From NCBI GenBank assembly GCA_025459175.1, contig JALORC010000073.1, positions 1 to 36,265 on the forward strand: a DNA stretch of 36,265 bases, in the 5' to 3' direction. Each line of letters starts with the position of its first letter. Positions within the stretch are counted from its first letter, which is position 1. The notes under the pieces were generated by a model. The model saw nothing but the letters and a program-made list of their open reading frames with translations. It searched no databases and was not told the DNA's origin. Positions 9,111 to 18,400 of this stretch are shown here, in pieces. Position numbers and translations under genes: made by a program. The DNA comes from Planctomycetota bacterium (GTDB lineage: Bacteria > Planctomycetota > UBA1135 > UBA2386).

Positions 9111-11180
9111 ATGCGCACGCACTTCCTCTGCACCCTGTTCGGCGCCGCCGCGATCGCCATGTTGGCGGACCTCGCGCCGGCGCACGGCGGCAAGTACGGC
9201 GGGCCCGCCGACGTCGTACCGCCCGGTGGCGGTGGTTCCGGCCCGCGCACCCCGGGTGGACCGAGCGGGCCCAGCACCGGCAAGCCCGGCGGCCCCAGCG
9301 GCGCCATCCCGACCGGGCCTGTGCCCGGCGGTCCGACCACCGGCCCGCGCACTCCCGGCGGCGGTCCGATGCCCGGCCGCGGCGGGCCGCGCACCGGCGG
9401 CGTGTCGATCGAGCCGGACAGCGGCACGTGGGACTTCTGGTGGGAGTTCAACAAGGACGCCTACCTCGGCCTCCGCGATGCCCTCGCCACCACCGCACCG
9501 GTGACCGGCGACGACGAGATCTGGATGGGCAGCACCCGCCGCCGTTCGGCGATCGACACCCAGCGGCCGAGCCACGGCGAACTGGTCGATCGCGTGCTGC
9601 CGGCGCTGCGGGCCACGCTCGCCTCGACCCAGCAACGCGACATCACCTCGGCGTGCCTCGTGGCGATGGCGAAGATCGGCCTCGATCACCCCGAGTTCCG
9701 GCTCGTCGACGTGTTCGCACCGACGCTGCGCCGCGGCGACCAGGAGCTGCGGGAGACCGCGGCGCTGGCGCTCGGCATCGCGGCCCGGGTCGGCAACGGC
9801 GAGGTCGAGCTGCTGTCGGGCCTCGCGCTCGACGACGCCCGCGGTCGCAAGGCGGTCGGCGCCGAGGTCGATCCACGCACCCGTTCGTTCGCGCTCTACG
9901 CACTCGGCCTGCTGGCCCACGAACACGCGGATCTCGCCATCAAGACGGCGGCGTTCGAGGTGATGCAGCACGTGCTCGGCGACGACGGCATCCCGAACCG
10001 CAACCCGAAGGTGGCGGCGATCCACGCCATCAGCCTGCTCGACCTCGGCCGCGACAGCGACGCCGCGATCGCGCTGCAGGACCGGGCGCTGGCGGCACTC
10101 GAACGCTTCCACGCGCAGAAGCTCGGCCCCGGTGGCCAGCTGCTGCAGGCACACTGCCCGACCGCGATCGCCAAGCTGATCGGTCGCGACCACCCGCGCG
10201 CCGCCGAACTGCGGCGCTTGTTCCTGCGCGAGCTGCGCGGCGAGCTCGGGCAGCGTTCGAGCCACGACCTCGCGCGTTCGAGCGTGCTCGCCCTCGGCCG
10301 CATGTGCGCGCCGCACGACGGCCCGGACAGCCCGGATGCCGAGGTCAGCGCGCAGCTGCTGGCGACCTTCCACGATCACAAGGACGAGCAGACCCGCTCG
10401 TTCGCGGCGCTGGCGCTCGGCCAGATCGGCGGCAGCGAGAACCGCAAGGTGCTGCTGGCCGCGCTGCGCACCGGCACCAAGTCGATCGAGCGGCCGTGGT
10501 GCGCGCTGGCGCTCGGCGTGCTGGCCCGCGCCGAGCTGTTGGCGCAGCACCGGCGCGGCGACGAGGTCGCACCCGACCCCGTGCTCGGCGATGCGCTGCT
10601 CGCCCAGCTCGAGACCGCGCAGGATCCGGGCCTGGTCGGTGCGCTCGGGGTCGCCTGTGGCCTGAGCCGCACCCGCGACGCCGCGGAGCTGATGAAGAAG
10701 CGCATGCTGGCGGACCTGCAGAAGGAAGCGCAGGCCGGCTACCTGTGCCTCGGCCTCGGCCTGATGGGCGAGATCGGCGCCCGCGAGGACGTGCGCAAGG
10801 TGCTCGAGCAGTCGGCGCGCCGCCCGGACCTGCTCAAGCAGTCGGCGGTGGCGCTCGGGCTGCTCGGCGACAAGTCGGCCGCCGAACTGCTGCGCCGGAA
10901 GATCTGCGACCAGGAGGTGCAGCCGAACCTGGCCAGCTTCTCGGCGCTGGCGACCGCGCTCGGCCTGATCGGCGACCGCACCTCGCTGGAGCCGCTGCAG
11001 CGCCTGCTCGACGACACCCAGCGCACCGATCTGGCGCGGGCGTTCGCCGGGGTGGCGATCGGCGGCATCGCCGACCGGGCGCCGCTGCCGTGGCACCAGA
11101 AGCTGTCGTCGGACCTGAACTACCGCGCCACCGTGGAGACGCTGACCGACGGCCAGACCGGGATCCTCGACATCCTGTGA
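9111..11180 (+). CDS. Secreted HEAT-repeat protein with Gly/Pro-rich N-terminus
   Basis: A 689-residue protein. Residues 1-25 form a signal peptide (MRTHFLCTLFGAAAIAM, cleavage likely near APAHG). Residues about 26-100 are a Gly/Pro/Thr linker starting GGKYGGPADVVPPGGGG. A WDFWWEFNKDAYLGLRDAL segment follows, and from about 150 to the end the protein is helical repeats of HEAT type, for example ELRETAALALGIAARVG and EQTRSFAALALGQIGG. Such scaffolds bind proteins; no catalytic residues are visible. ATG 9111 fits the signal peptide, with a weak GAGAA upstream. I recall secreted HEAT proteins with this kind of Gly/Pro leader in uncultivated Planctomycetota, but this is memory, not a search. Function unknown. 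Confidence 0.85.
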   Translation: MRTHFLCTLFGAAAIAMLADLAPAHGGKYGGPADVVPPGGGGSGPRTPGGPSGPSTGKPGGPSGAIPTGPVPGGPTTGPRTPGGGPMPGRGGPRTGGVSIEPDSGTWDFWWEFNKDAYLGLRDALATTAPVTGDDEIWMGSTRRRSAIDTQRPSHGELVDRVLPALRATLASTQQRDITSACLVAMAKIGLDHPEFRLVDVFAPTLRRGDQELRETAALALGIAARVGNGEVELLSGLALDDARGRKAVGAEVDPRTRSFALYALGLLAHEHADLAIKTAAFEVMQHVLGDDGIPNRNPKVAAIHAISLLDLGRDSDAAIALQDRALAALERFHAQKLGPGGQLLQAHCPTAIAKLIGRDHPRAAELRRLFLRELRGELGQRSSHDLARSSVLALGRMCAPHDGPDSPDAEVSAQLLATFHDHKDEQTRSFAALALGQIGGSENRKVLLAALRTGTKSIERPWCALALGVLARAELLAQHRRGDEVAPDPVLGDALLAQLETAQDPGLVGALGVACGLSRTRDAAELMKKRMLADLQKEAQAGYLCLGLGLMGEIGAREDVRKVLEQSARRPDLLKQSAVALGLLGDKSAAELLRRKICDQEVQPNLASFSALATALGLIGDRTSLEPLQRLLDDTQRTDLARAFAGVAIGGIADRAPLPWHQKLSSDLNYRATVETLTDGQTGILDIL

Positions 11181-11212
11181 AGCAGCGGCGGGGCGACTGG
11201 CGCTGTGGCGGG

Positions 11213-11235
11213 CTCGGCGCCGGATCGGCGCCGAG
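11213..11235 (+). promoter_or_regulatory. Perfect 9-bp hairpin between HEAT and barrel-like genes
   Basis: Arms CTCGGCGCC and its exact complement flank a GGATC loop. It lies 32 bases after the HEAT-protein stop and ends 10 bases before ATG 11246. There is no T-run, so it may be an mRNA 3'-end or processing hairpin, or may mask the start region of the next gene. Confidence 0.45.
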
Positions 11236-11245
11236 TCGACGTACC

Positions 11246-12001
11246 ATGGCTATCATCCCGAACATGCGCTCCGCCCTTCCCGTCGTGCTCCTGCTCGCCT
11301 CGTCCCTCGCCGCCCAGGACCGCGAGTCCCCGCGCTTCCGCGTGGGACTCGGACTGTCCGGCGGCCAGTTCGATTTCGACTCCGACGACTCGCCGTTGCG
11401 CGGCGACACCGACGCCGGGCTGCTCCGGCTGCAGTTCGAAGGCACCAGCCGCCGCGGCATCGGCGGCGGTGTGCGCCTCGAGGGCATCGCCAGCGACGAC
11501 GATCTGTTCGTCGATCAGGGCTTCACCGCCAGCGAGGCGAGCAACTCGACGCTGTTCGGCCACTTCACGTGGCGCCTCGAGGAGCACCGGTTCGCGATGC
11601 CGATCCGCCTCGGCCTGCTGCTGAACGGCTTCGAACTCCAGGAGGTCCAATCCGGCGCCGAGACCACCTACAGCTCGTTCGGCCCCTACTTCGAGATCGC
11701 GCCGGAGCTGACGCTGACGCGCTCCGGCAAGACCAACTGGTCGATCTACGGTGAGTTCGGGTTCGGTGCGGCGGCGACCGCGGTCGATCTCTCCGGCGAC
11801 AACCGCGACTACGAGACGTCGAGCGGCTTCGCCGGCGTCGAGATCGGCACCCGGCTCACGTTCAGCAAGGTCGAGTTCGGGCTGGCCTACGTCGGTCGCT
11901 GGCAGTCGGCCGACGAGAGCGATCCGGAGGGTGGCTTCGTCGCGCCGGGCTACGACACCGACTACCAGGGCCTGCTGTTCACGTTCGCGCTGGTGTTTTG
12001 A
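11246..12001 (+). CDS. Secreted outer-membrane beta-barrel-like protein
   Basis: A 251-residue protein with a signal peptide (SALPVVLLLASSLAAQ) and then alternating strand patterns rich in Gly and aromatics: RVGLGLSGGQFDFD, LLRLQFEGTSRRGIGGGVRLEGIA, STLFGHFTWRLEEHRFAMPIRLGLLLNGFEL, and a final strand LLFTFALVF ending in Phe. A terminal aromatic strand and repeated 9-11-residue strands are typical of Gram-negative outer-membrane barrels. Two starts are possible, 11246 (MAIIPNM) and 11264 (MRSALPV); neither has a Shine-Dalgarno, and the second gives the shorter, more classical signal peptide. No family recognised; a porin-like or surface structural role is inference. Confidence 0.75.
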   Translation: MAIIPNMRSALPVVLLLASSLAAQDRESPRFRVGLGLSGGQFDFDSDDSPLRGDTDAGLLRLQFEGTSRRGIGGGVRLEGIASDDDLFVDQGFTASEASNSTLFGHFTWRLEEHRFAMPIRLGLLLNGFELQEVQSGAETTYSSFGPYFEIAPELTLTRSGKTNWSIYGEFGFGAAATAVDLSGDNRDYETSSGFAGVEIGTRLTFSKVEFGLAYVGRWQSADESDPEGGFVAPGYDTDYQGLLFTFALVF

Positions 12002-12031
12002 TCCGGCTCGCCCGCAGGGCGACCCGGATCA
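11999..12031. terminator. 33-nt inverted repeat spanning the stop codon
   Basis: The TGA of the barrel-like gene is the first triplet of a 15-bp inverted repeat around a GCA triloop, with only one mismatch; the core is TCGCCC GCA GGGCGA. It would form a very stable hairpin and sits between convergent genes, so a bidirectional 3'-end signal is likely. There is no T-run. The same start of the element occurs after the stop at 34224-34226. Confidence 0.6.
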
Positions 12032-12218
12032 GGATTGCCAGGACGCCGCAACGCGGGACCCACCAATCGCGCGATCGACGCCACCAGCCCCGCTGCGTCG
12101 TCAACTTGGGCCGGCTCGCCCGCAGAGCGACCCGGATCACGATTGCCAGGACGCCGCAACGCGGGACCCACCAACCGCGCGATCGACGCCACCAGCCCCG
12201 CTGCGTCGTCAACTTCAG
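12003..12218. repeat. Two tandem 108-bp repeats
   Basis: Copy 1 is 12003-12110 and copy 2 is 12111-12218. They are nearly identical: CCGGCTCGCCCGCAG at the start, GATTGCCAGGACGCCGCAAC inside, CCCCGCTGCGTCGTC near the end. The few differences include GGGCGA/GAGCGA, CAGGATT/CACGATT and AATCG/AACCG. The repeats fill the space between two convergent genes. No coding signal is convincing. Confidence 0.9.
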
Positions 12219-12250
12219 GGACGATCGGCTCGGCCGCGGGGCGAACGAGT

Positions 12251-12967
12251 TCACCGCACGAAGCGGTACTTCATGATCGCCCAGATCGCCGCCACGCCGT
12301 CGCGCCAGCCGATCTTCTTCCCTTCGCTGAACTTCCGGCCCCGGTAGCGGATCGGCACCTCGTGGATGCGGACCGGCAGCCGCGCCACCTTGGCGGTGAA
12401 CTCCGGCTCGACGGTGAAGCGCCGGCTCTCGATGACGATGTCCTGCAGCACCTCGCGCCGGAAGCACTTGTAGCAGGTCTCCATGTCGGTCAGGTTCAGC
12501 CCCGTGAACAGGTTGCTGCAGAACGTCAGCACGCGGTTGCCGAAGTAGTGGAAGAAGCTGTCCCGTTCGCGACCCGGATCGCGTGGATCGACCAGGTAGC
12601 GCGAGCCGTAGACGACGTCCGCATCGCCGCGCAGGATCGGCGCCAGCAGGTTGGGGTAGTCGCTCGGGTCGTATTCGAGGTCGGCGTCCTGCACCAGCAC
12701 CACCGCGCCGCGCGCGGCGGCGAAGCCGGTGCGCAGCGCCGCACCCTTGCCGCGATTCTGGTCGTGCTCGATGACGCGCACGTCCGGCAGCGCGGCGAGC
12801 TCGGCGAGGATCGCGCGGCTGCCGTCCTTGCTGCCGTCGTCGACCAGGATCAGCTCCTTGCGGATCGGCACCGCGCGCACCGCCGCCACGATCGCGCGCA
12901 GCGTCGCCTGCTCGTTGTAGACCGGCATCACGACACTGAGCAGGAAGTCGGCGGGCAGGGGCTGCAC
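12251..12967 (-). CDS. Family 2 glycosyltransferase (polyprenyl-phosphate type)
   Basis: A 238-residue GT-A fold transferase. VVMPVYNE opens the fold, DDGS is at 43-46, and the metal-binding QDADLEY has D94 and D96. RGKGAALRTGF at about 72-82 and the C-terminal SEGKKIGWRDG are as in dolichol- or undecaprenyl-phosphate sugar transferases (DPM1-like). No transmembrane helices, so it is probably a cytosolic membrane-associated enzyme loading a lipid carrier from a nucleotide sugar. The start is GTG at 12965-12967, with no obvious ribosome site; no ATG fits upstream. It follows the TetR gene by 51 bases on the same strand and may be the last gene of that operon. The exact sugar cannot be told. 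Confidence 0.9.
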   Translation of the reverse strand: MQPLPADFLLSVVMPVYNEQATLRAIVAAVRAVPIRKELILVDDGSKDGSRAILAELAALPDVRVIEHDQNRGKGAALRTGFAAARGAVVLVQDADLEYDPSDYPNLLAPILRGDADVVYGSRYLVDPRDPGRERDSFFHYFGNRVLTFCSNLFTGLNLTDMETCYKCFRREVLQDIVIESRRFTVEPEFTAKVARLPVRIHEVPIRYRGRKFSEGKKIGWRDGVAAIWAIMKYRFVR

Positions 12968-13018
12968 CGGCGCAGTCTGCCACGCCGACGGTGACGCGAC
13001 AACGAACGCCTGTCGGCG

Positions 13019-13675
13019 TCAGCCCGACCGCCCGGGGCCGAACGCGAACTCCCCGTCGTCCCCACCCGCCGCCGTCTGCCCGGTCGCGTAGCGCGCCACC
13101 AGCAGCTGCGCCAGCTGACCTTCGTGGCAGTGCATCTCGACGTCCGAGGGCGCCGTCTGCCACTGCTCGAGCATGCCGGCCACGGCCGCCACCAGCACGA
13201 ACGCGCCGAGCGCCGGATCCTCGACCACCAGCGTGCCGTCGCGCACGCCGACCACCAGCAGCTCGCGCACGTTGGCGCGCAGCCAGCGCAGTTCCTGCCG
13301 GTCGTCGGCGCGCAGCCGGGCGGTGAAGCGACCGCGCAGCTCGGTCGCCAGCACCCGCAGCAGATGCGTCGCCGCCGGTTCGCGGAAGTGGAAGCCCAGG
13401 TAGCCGGCCAGGAACTCGCGCAGCGCCAGCGCCGCCCCGCCGGGGCCCGGACTCGGCAGCTGCAGCAGGCGCCGCCGCCGTTCGCGCCAGTGGTCGAGCA
13501 CGGCGAAGAACAGCTCTTCCTTGCCGGCGAAGTGGAAGTAGACGCCGCCCTTGGTGACGCCGGCGCGCGCGGCGATGCCGTCGAGCGTGGCGCCCGCATA
13601 GCCCGACTCCGCGAACTCGATCGTCGCTGCCGCGATCAGTCGATCGCGCAACTCGGGGTCCGCCGGACGCGGCAT
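13019..13675 (-). CDS. TetR-family transcriptional regulator
   Basis: A 218-residue repressor-type protein. The N-terminal domain runs IAAATIEFAESGYAGATLDGI..., with the helix-turn-helix at about 27-50 ending GVTKGGVYFHF and followed by GKEELFFAVL, the standard TetR signature. The C-terminal ligand-binding domain (about 60-200) has no recognisable ligand class. A GAGG ribosome site at 13681-13684 lies across the stop codon of the upstream GspK-like gene (7-base gap), so translation of the two is probably coupled. A regulator in this position could control the operon it belongs to. The last 20 residues are Gly-rich and probably disordered. Confidence 0.92.
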   Translation of the reverse strand: MPRPADPELRDRLIAAATIEFAESGYAGATLDGIAARAGVTKGGVYFHFAGKEELFFAVLDHWRERRRRLLQLPSPGPGGAALALREFLAGYLGFHFREPAATHLLRVLATELRGRFTARLRADDRQELRWLRANVRELLVVGVRDGTLVVEDPALGAFVLVAAVAGMLEQWQTAPSDVEMHCHEGQLAQLLVARYATGQTAAGGDDGEFAFGPGRSG

Positions 13676-13682
13676 GCGAGCC

Positions 13683-15386
13683 TCACTGCGGCCGGTAGAA
13701 CTGCTCGCGGATGTGCTTGGGCAGGAAGAAGTCGACGTAGAACGGGTTCCACGCCCGGTCCTCCTGCGCGAACTGGTCCATCTGCGAGTAGACGAACGAC
13801 AGATCGGGCGTGTCCTCCTGCAGATCGATCGGCTGCACGCGCAGACCGACCCGCTCCTCGAACGGCACCAGCGGCACGATGCGGCCGGCGTCGCCGTCGG
13901 CGAGCCGCAGCACGATCGAACGCGCCCGCCGCAGCACGTAGATGCGGTTCTCCTCGTTGCGCTTGAACAGCGACGTCAGGTGGATCGAGAACACCTCCGA
14001 CTTGGTGGTCACCGCCGCCTGGAACGAGGCCTTGAGCTCCGGGTCGGGCAGCTTCTCGAACTCCTCGAGCTGCTCGAGGTCGGCGACCGTCTGGAACACC
14101 TTGCGTTTCTGCTGCTGGCCCAGCTGCAGGTTGCCGAAGTCGCTGACGTCGGTGCCGCCGCTGGCGCCGCTGGCCTGGCTCTCCGCTTCGTTGGCCTTCT
14201 CGTCGGGCTCGTTGCGGAACTTGATGATCGCGTCGATGACGCGATCGGGGATCTTGTCGGCCGGCAGGATCGACCGCAGCACCGGCCGCGACGCGGTGTT
14301 GATGTTGATGCGGATGCCCTCGCCCTCCGGCTGCGGCGGCGGCTGGTCCTCGCCGCCGGCGGCCGCACCACCGGCCGGAGCTCCACCGCCGGCCGGAGCA
14401 CCACCACCGGCAGGATTGCCACCACCGGCCGGGTTGGTGCCGGCACCACCGGCCTGCTCCGGCGGCGTCTCGCCGCGCGCGATCGCCGCCGCGCGCTGCC
14501 GCGCGACCTTCTCGGGATCGCCGGGATCGGCGCGCAGCGAGGTCCACGTGGTCAGCACCGACTCGAGGCCGAGGTAGACCCGGCTGTCGAACACCTTGTC
14601 GTAGAACAGGTCCTCGGTGACCGACGGCAGCAGCAGCAGGTCGTCGAGGTGCACCATCGCACTGACCTCGCGCTGCTTCTCGTTGTCGGACTTCAGCCGC
14701 GGGCGCGGCATCGCGTCGGTGCCGGTGCGGCGACCCCAGTCGTGGATCTCCTGCGCGATGCGCTGTGCGTCGCTCGAGGTCACGTCGAACTCGGTGTCCT
14801 CGCGCAGCGCGTCGAGCAGCCGCACCAGGCGATCGCGCGAGAACTCGGCGAACTTCTCGTCCGGGCTCCAGATCGCCAGCAGGTTGAACTTGCGGTTCTC
14901 GTCCTCGACCCAGACGTAGGTGGTGAGATCGTTGTCGGCGTGGCCGACCGGCTCGTACCACCCGTCGCGACTGCTGTCGCAGGTGCCGGCCGGATCCGGT
15001 TCTTCCTCTTCCTCCCCCCCGGCGCCGCCACCGGCGCCCGGCAAGCCGCCCGCGCCACCGGCGCCGCCGGCACCGCCCGCGCCGCCGCCGCCGAGCGCCC
15101 CGGCGAGACCACCGCCTTCGCCACCTTCGCCGCCTTCGCCGGCACCGGCCATGTCATCGAGCAGCTGGTCCTCGGCCTCGCGCAGGTGGTAGAGCATCTG
15201 CGTGCGCATGCGCGCCAGCAGCGCGTCGTTCTCACCGGTGGCCCGCACCATGCGCCCGGCCACCACCAGCTCGGCGACCAGGATGTAGAGCAGGATCGAG
15301 AAGATCAGCGCCAACACCAGGGCGACGCCGCGCTGCGGCTCGGCAGCGGGAACGGCGGAACGGCGGTCGGACGGGCGAGCGATCAT
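13683..15386 (-). CDS. GspK-like minor pseudopilin with glycine-rich inserts
   Basis: A 567-residue protein. Residues 20-50 are a pseudopilin-type leader: basic, then RGVALVLALIFSILLYILVAELVV, with prepilin-peptidase cleavage expected after RG. Position 5 is not Glu, which is characteristic of GspK. The GspK-like globular part has NLLAIWSPDEKF, a helix-rich middle, and ININTASRPVLRSILP like the helix-hairpin-helix of the family. In the type II secretion system GspK caps the pseudopilus. Two low-complexity inserts interrupt it: a Gly/Ala/Glu stretch (about 15005-15140) and a Pro/Ala/Gly stretch (about 14345-14460). ATG 15384-15386 has AGAGG at 15394-15398. The gene lies 44 bases after the carboxypeptidase-regulatory-like gene. 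Confidence 0.82.
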   Translation of the reverse strand: MIARPSDRRSAVPAAEPQRGVALVLALIFSILLYILVAELVVAGRMVRATGENDALLARMRTQMLYHLREAEDQLLDDMAGAGEGGEGGEGGGLAGALGGGGAGGAGGAGGAGGLPGAGGGAGGEEEEEPDPAGTCDSSRDGWYEPVGHADNDLTTYVWVEDENRKFNLLAIWSPDEKFAEFSRDRLVRLLDALREDTEFDVTSSDAQRIAQEIHDWGRRTGTDAMPRPRLKSDNEKQREVSAMVHLDDLLLLPSVTEDLFYDKVFDSRVYLGLESVLTTWTSLRADPGDPEKVARQRAAAIARGETPPEQAGGAGTNPAGGGNPAGGGAPAGGGAPAGGAAAGGEDQPPPQPEGEGIRININTASRPVLRSILPADKIPDRVIDAIIKFRNEPDEKANEAESQASGASGGTDVSDFGNLQLGQQQKRKVFQTVADLEQLEEFEKLPDPELKASFQAAVTTKSEVFSIHLTSLFKRNEENRIYVLRRARSIVLRLADGDAGRIVPLVPFEERVGLRVQPIDLQEDTPDLSFVYSQMDQFAQEDRAWNPFYVDFFLPKHIREQFYRPQ

Positions 15387-15430
15387 CAGCGGGCCTCTGA
15401 CCCGCGACTGTAGCGCGTTCTTCCCGCCGG

Positions 15431-18400
15431 TCAGAACACGATCGCCGCCGTCTGGCCGGCGACCACCTCCACTTCGCGGCTCTCGGCGGCAGCGCCGGTC
15501 GGCGGCAATTGCACCAGCTCGACGCGCCAGCGCCCCGGCTGCAGCCCGTCCAGCGTGCCGCGGCCGCGGCGCAGCACCTGCATCACCGCCGCGGTCGCGG
15601 CCTCGGGTTGGCCGCTGGCATCGAGCCGGCGCGCCCGCGCCGAGACAATGCCACCGCCGGCACCACCCGCGGTGACGTCGATCTTGCCGGCGGCCCCGAG
15701 CTGCAGCACCAGCCCTTCGCGCGCTTCGTTCGGCGCCAGCTGGAACGACTCCGAGCCGGCCGCCGCCAGGCCCTTGCTGCTGGCGCGCACGCGCAGCGGC
15801 ACACCGGCCTGCACGCCGACCAGCTCGAAGGTGCCGTCGTCGCCGCTCTTCACCGACCGCCCGCCGCCGCCGCCACCGAGCGCCTCGAGGCCACCGGGCA
15901 TCATGCCTTCGATCGCCGAGGTCATCGGATCCTCGCCACCGGCCGCCGGCGGGCGCACGACGCTGACCGCGATCGCGGCCCCGGCGAGCGGGCTCCCGTC
16001 CGGACCGCGCACGACGCCGCGCACGCGGGTCTGCTCGAGCACGACGTCGACGACGTTGTCGCCGAAGCCGAGCCCGATCGGCACCACGGCCGGCATCGCG
16101 CGGCCGGACACCGTGACGCGCAGCCGGTGGTTGCCGGCCGGCAGGTTCTTCAGTTCGAAGCTGCCGTCGTCGCCGCTGCGCACCGAACGGCCGCGGTTGC
16201 CGCCGCCGAACTCGGCCATCATCTGGCCCATGTCGCCGCCGCGGTCGTCGCTGCCGTCGCCGTTGACGAAGCTGACGCGGGCGCCGGCGACCGGCTGGCC
16301 CTGATCGCGCACGAAGCCGCGCAGCGCGGCGGCCGGCGCCTGCTTCAGTTCGACGCGCGCGGTCGCTTCGTCGGCGACCACCACCGACTGCCACTCCGGG
16401 CCGCTCGGCAGCTCGCCGTCCGCGCCGCCGCCGCCACCGAACCGCTCGGCCATCGCCGCGAAGTCGCGGCCACCGCCGCGGCCGACCGCGAGCCGGAACC
16501 GATGCTCGCCGGGCGCGAGCCGTTCGAACGTCGCGGTGCCGTCGGCCGCGGTGGTGCGCGTGTCGCGACCACCGACCGCGGCCGCGCGTTCGACGCGCGC
16601 CTGCGCCACCGGCTTGCCGGCCGCATCGACGACCACCACGGCGACCTTGCCGCCGCGAAGCAACGCCACCGGCAGCTCGAGGTCGGCGGCACCCTGCACC
16701 ACCTTGACCTCGCTGCGGAACGTCGCGAACTCGCGGTGCTCGACGGTGATGCGGGCCTCGCTGTCGAGCGGCACGTTGAGCACACAGCGACCGTCGTCGC
16801 CGGTGCGAGCGCTGAGGCCGCCACCGTCGTCGCCGCGCCCGCCCATCATCTGCTCGAACGGGTTGCCGCCGCGCGCCTGCGGCGCACGCACCCGCACGTT
16901 CGCGTCGCGCACCGGCGTGCTGCCGTCGATCGTCGTCACCAGCACGCGCAGCACCGGCGCCGGTTCGAGCTGCAGCACGCCGAGATCGAGCTCGCCGCGT
17001 TCGGGCACCACGAGGTCGGCGCGGGTCACCTTCGTATAGCCGAGCGCGGACACACCGATCGTCAGGGTCTGCTTAGCCTTCGGCCGCAGCCCGAGCAGCT
17101 CGACGCGGCCGTCCGCGAACGTGCGGCTGCGGGCCGGGCGCGGCGCCATCGCCATCATGGCCTCGATGCCGCCGGTGCCACCGCGCAGACGATCCTCGAT
17201 CCACATCGTCTCGATCGGTCGGCCGGTGCGCGCGTCCTGGACCACGAACGTGACGCGCAGCCCGGCGTCGTAGCGCAGTTCGAGGTCCGCTACCGGCGGG
17301 GTCAACTCGAGCCGCTGCGAGCAGACCGCGAGTTCGACCATGCTGCGGCCCTGCTGCACGGCCCACACGCGGTAGCCGCGGCCGGGGCGCAGGCCGCGCA
17401 GCGTGAAGCTGCCGTCGGCGGCGACCTCGACATTGCGTTCGCCGACCATGCCGGAGTCGCCGGCCATCTCGGCGAAGTCGCTCATCATGCCGCCGAAGAA
17501 CTCGGCGCCGCCCCCCATCGGGTTCGGCTCGGCGCGCGCCGGCGCTGGTGCCGTGATCGCGCCAGCGAGCACCCGCAGTCCGGTGATCCCCGCCGGCACG
17601 TCGAGCACCCGACCGGTGATGGTCGCGCCGGCCTCGAGCGTGATGACGACGTTCTCGAGCACGGCGCCGGCGGCGACCTGCAGCCCTTCGCGGCGACCGC
17701 TCGGATGATCCGGGTGGCGCGCGCGCAGCGACAGTTCGCCCGGGATCGCGTGGCCCAGCTCGAAGCGACCCTCGGCGTCGGTCAGCGCATCGTCGCCGGC
17801 GAGCCCCGCCAACGCGTCGGCGCCGGGGAACTCGAAGTCGCCGTTCTGCATGCCCGCGAACGGATTGCCGCGGCCACCGGCGCCGCCGGCGAGCGGTGCC
17901 ACGCGCGCGCCGACCACCGGTGCACCGGCGACCCCGAGCACCCGACCGCGGATCACCGCGCCGCGTTCGAGCTGCAGCGTGCCGGCATCGATGTCGCCGC
18001 TCGCGTCGCGCGGCACCGCGACGTTGCGATCGAGCACACGGTGCCCGAGCGCGCGGACCCGCAGCGGCTGCGATCGGGCGGCGCCGCGCAGCACCAGCCG
18101 GAAGCTGCCGTCGGCGGCGCTCGTGGCTTCGACCCGCTGCTCCTGACTGCGCCGCAGCTGTTCGGCCCAGTCCTGCGGGCCGCGCTCCAGCGGGCCACCG
18201 GCCCCGTCTCCCATGCCGGCGAACCGGTCGCGCCACTCATTGCCGCCGCCGCCGAAGCCACCGTCGAAGCCGCCGAGCCAAGCCACCACCTGGGCGCCGA
18301 CCACCGGCAACCCGCCGTCGTCGACGACGCGGCCGACGATCGCGCGCTCCGGACCGCCGTTCGCCGCGCCACCCGGCAGATCGACCGCCTGCCGTTCGGC

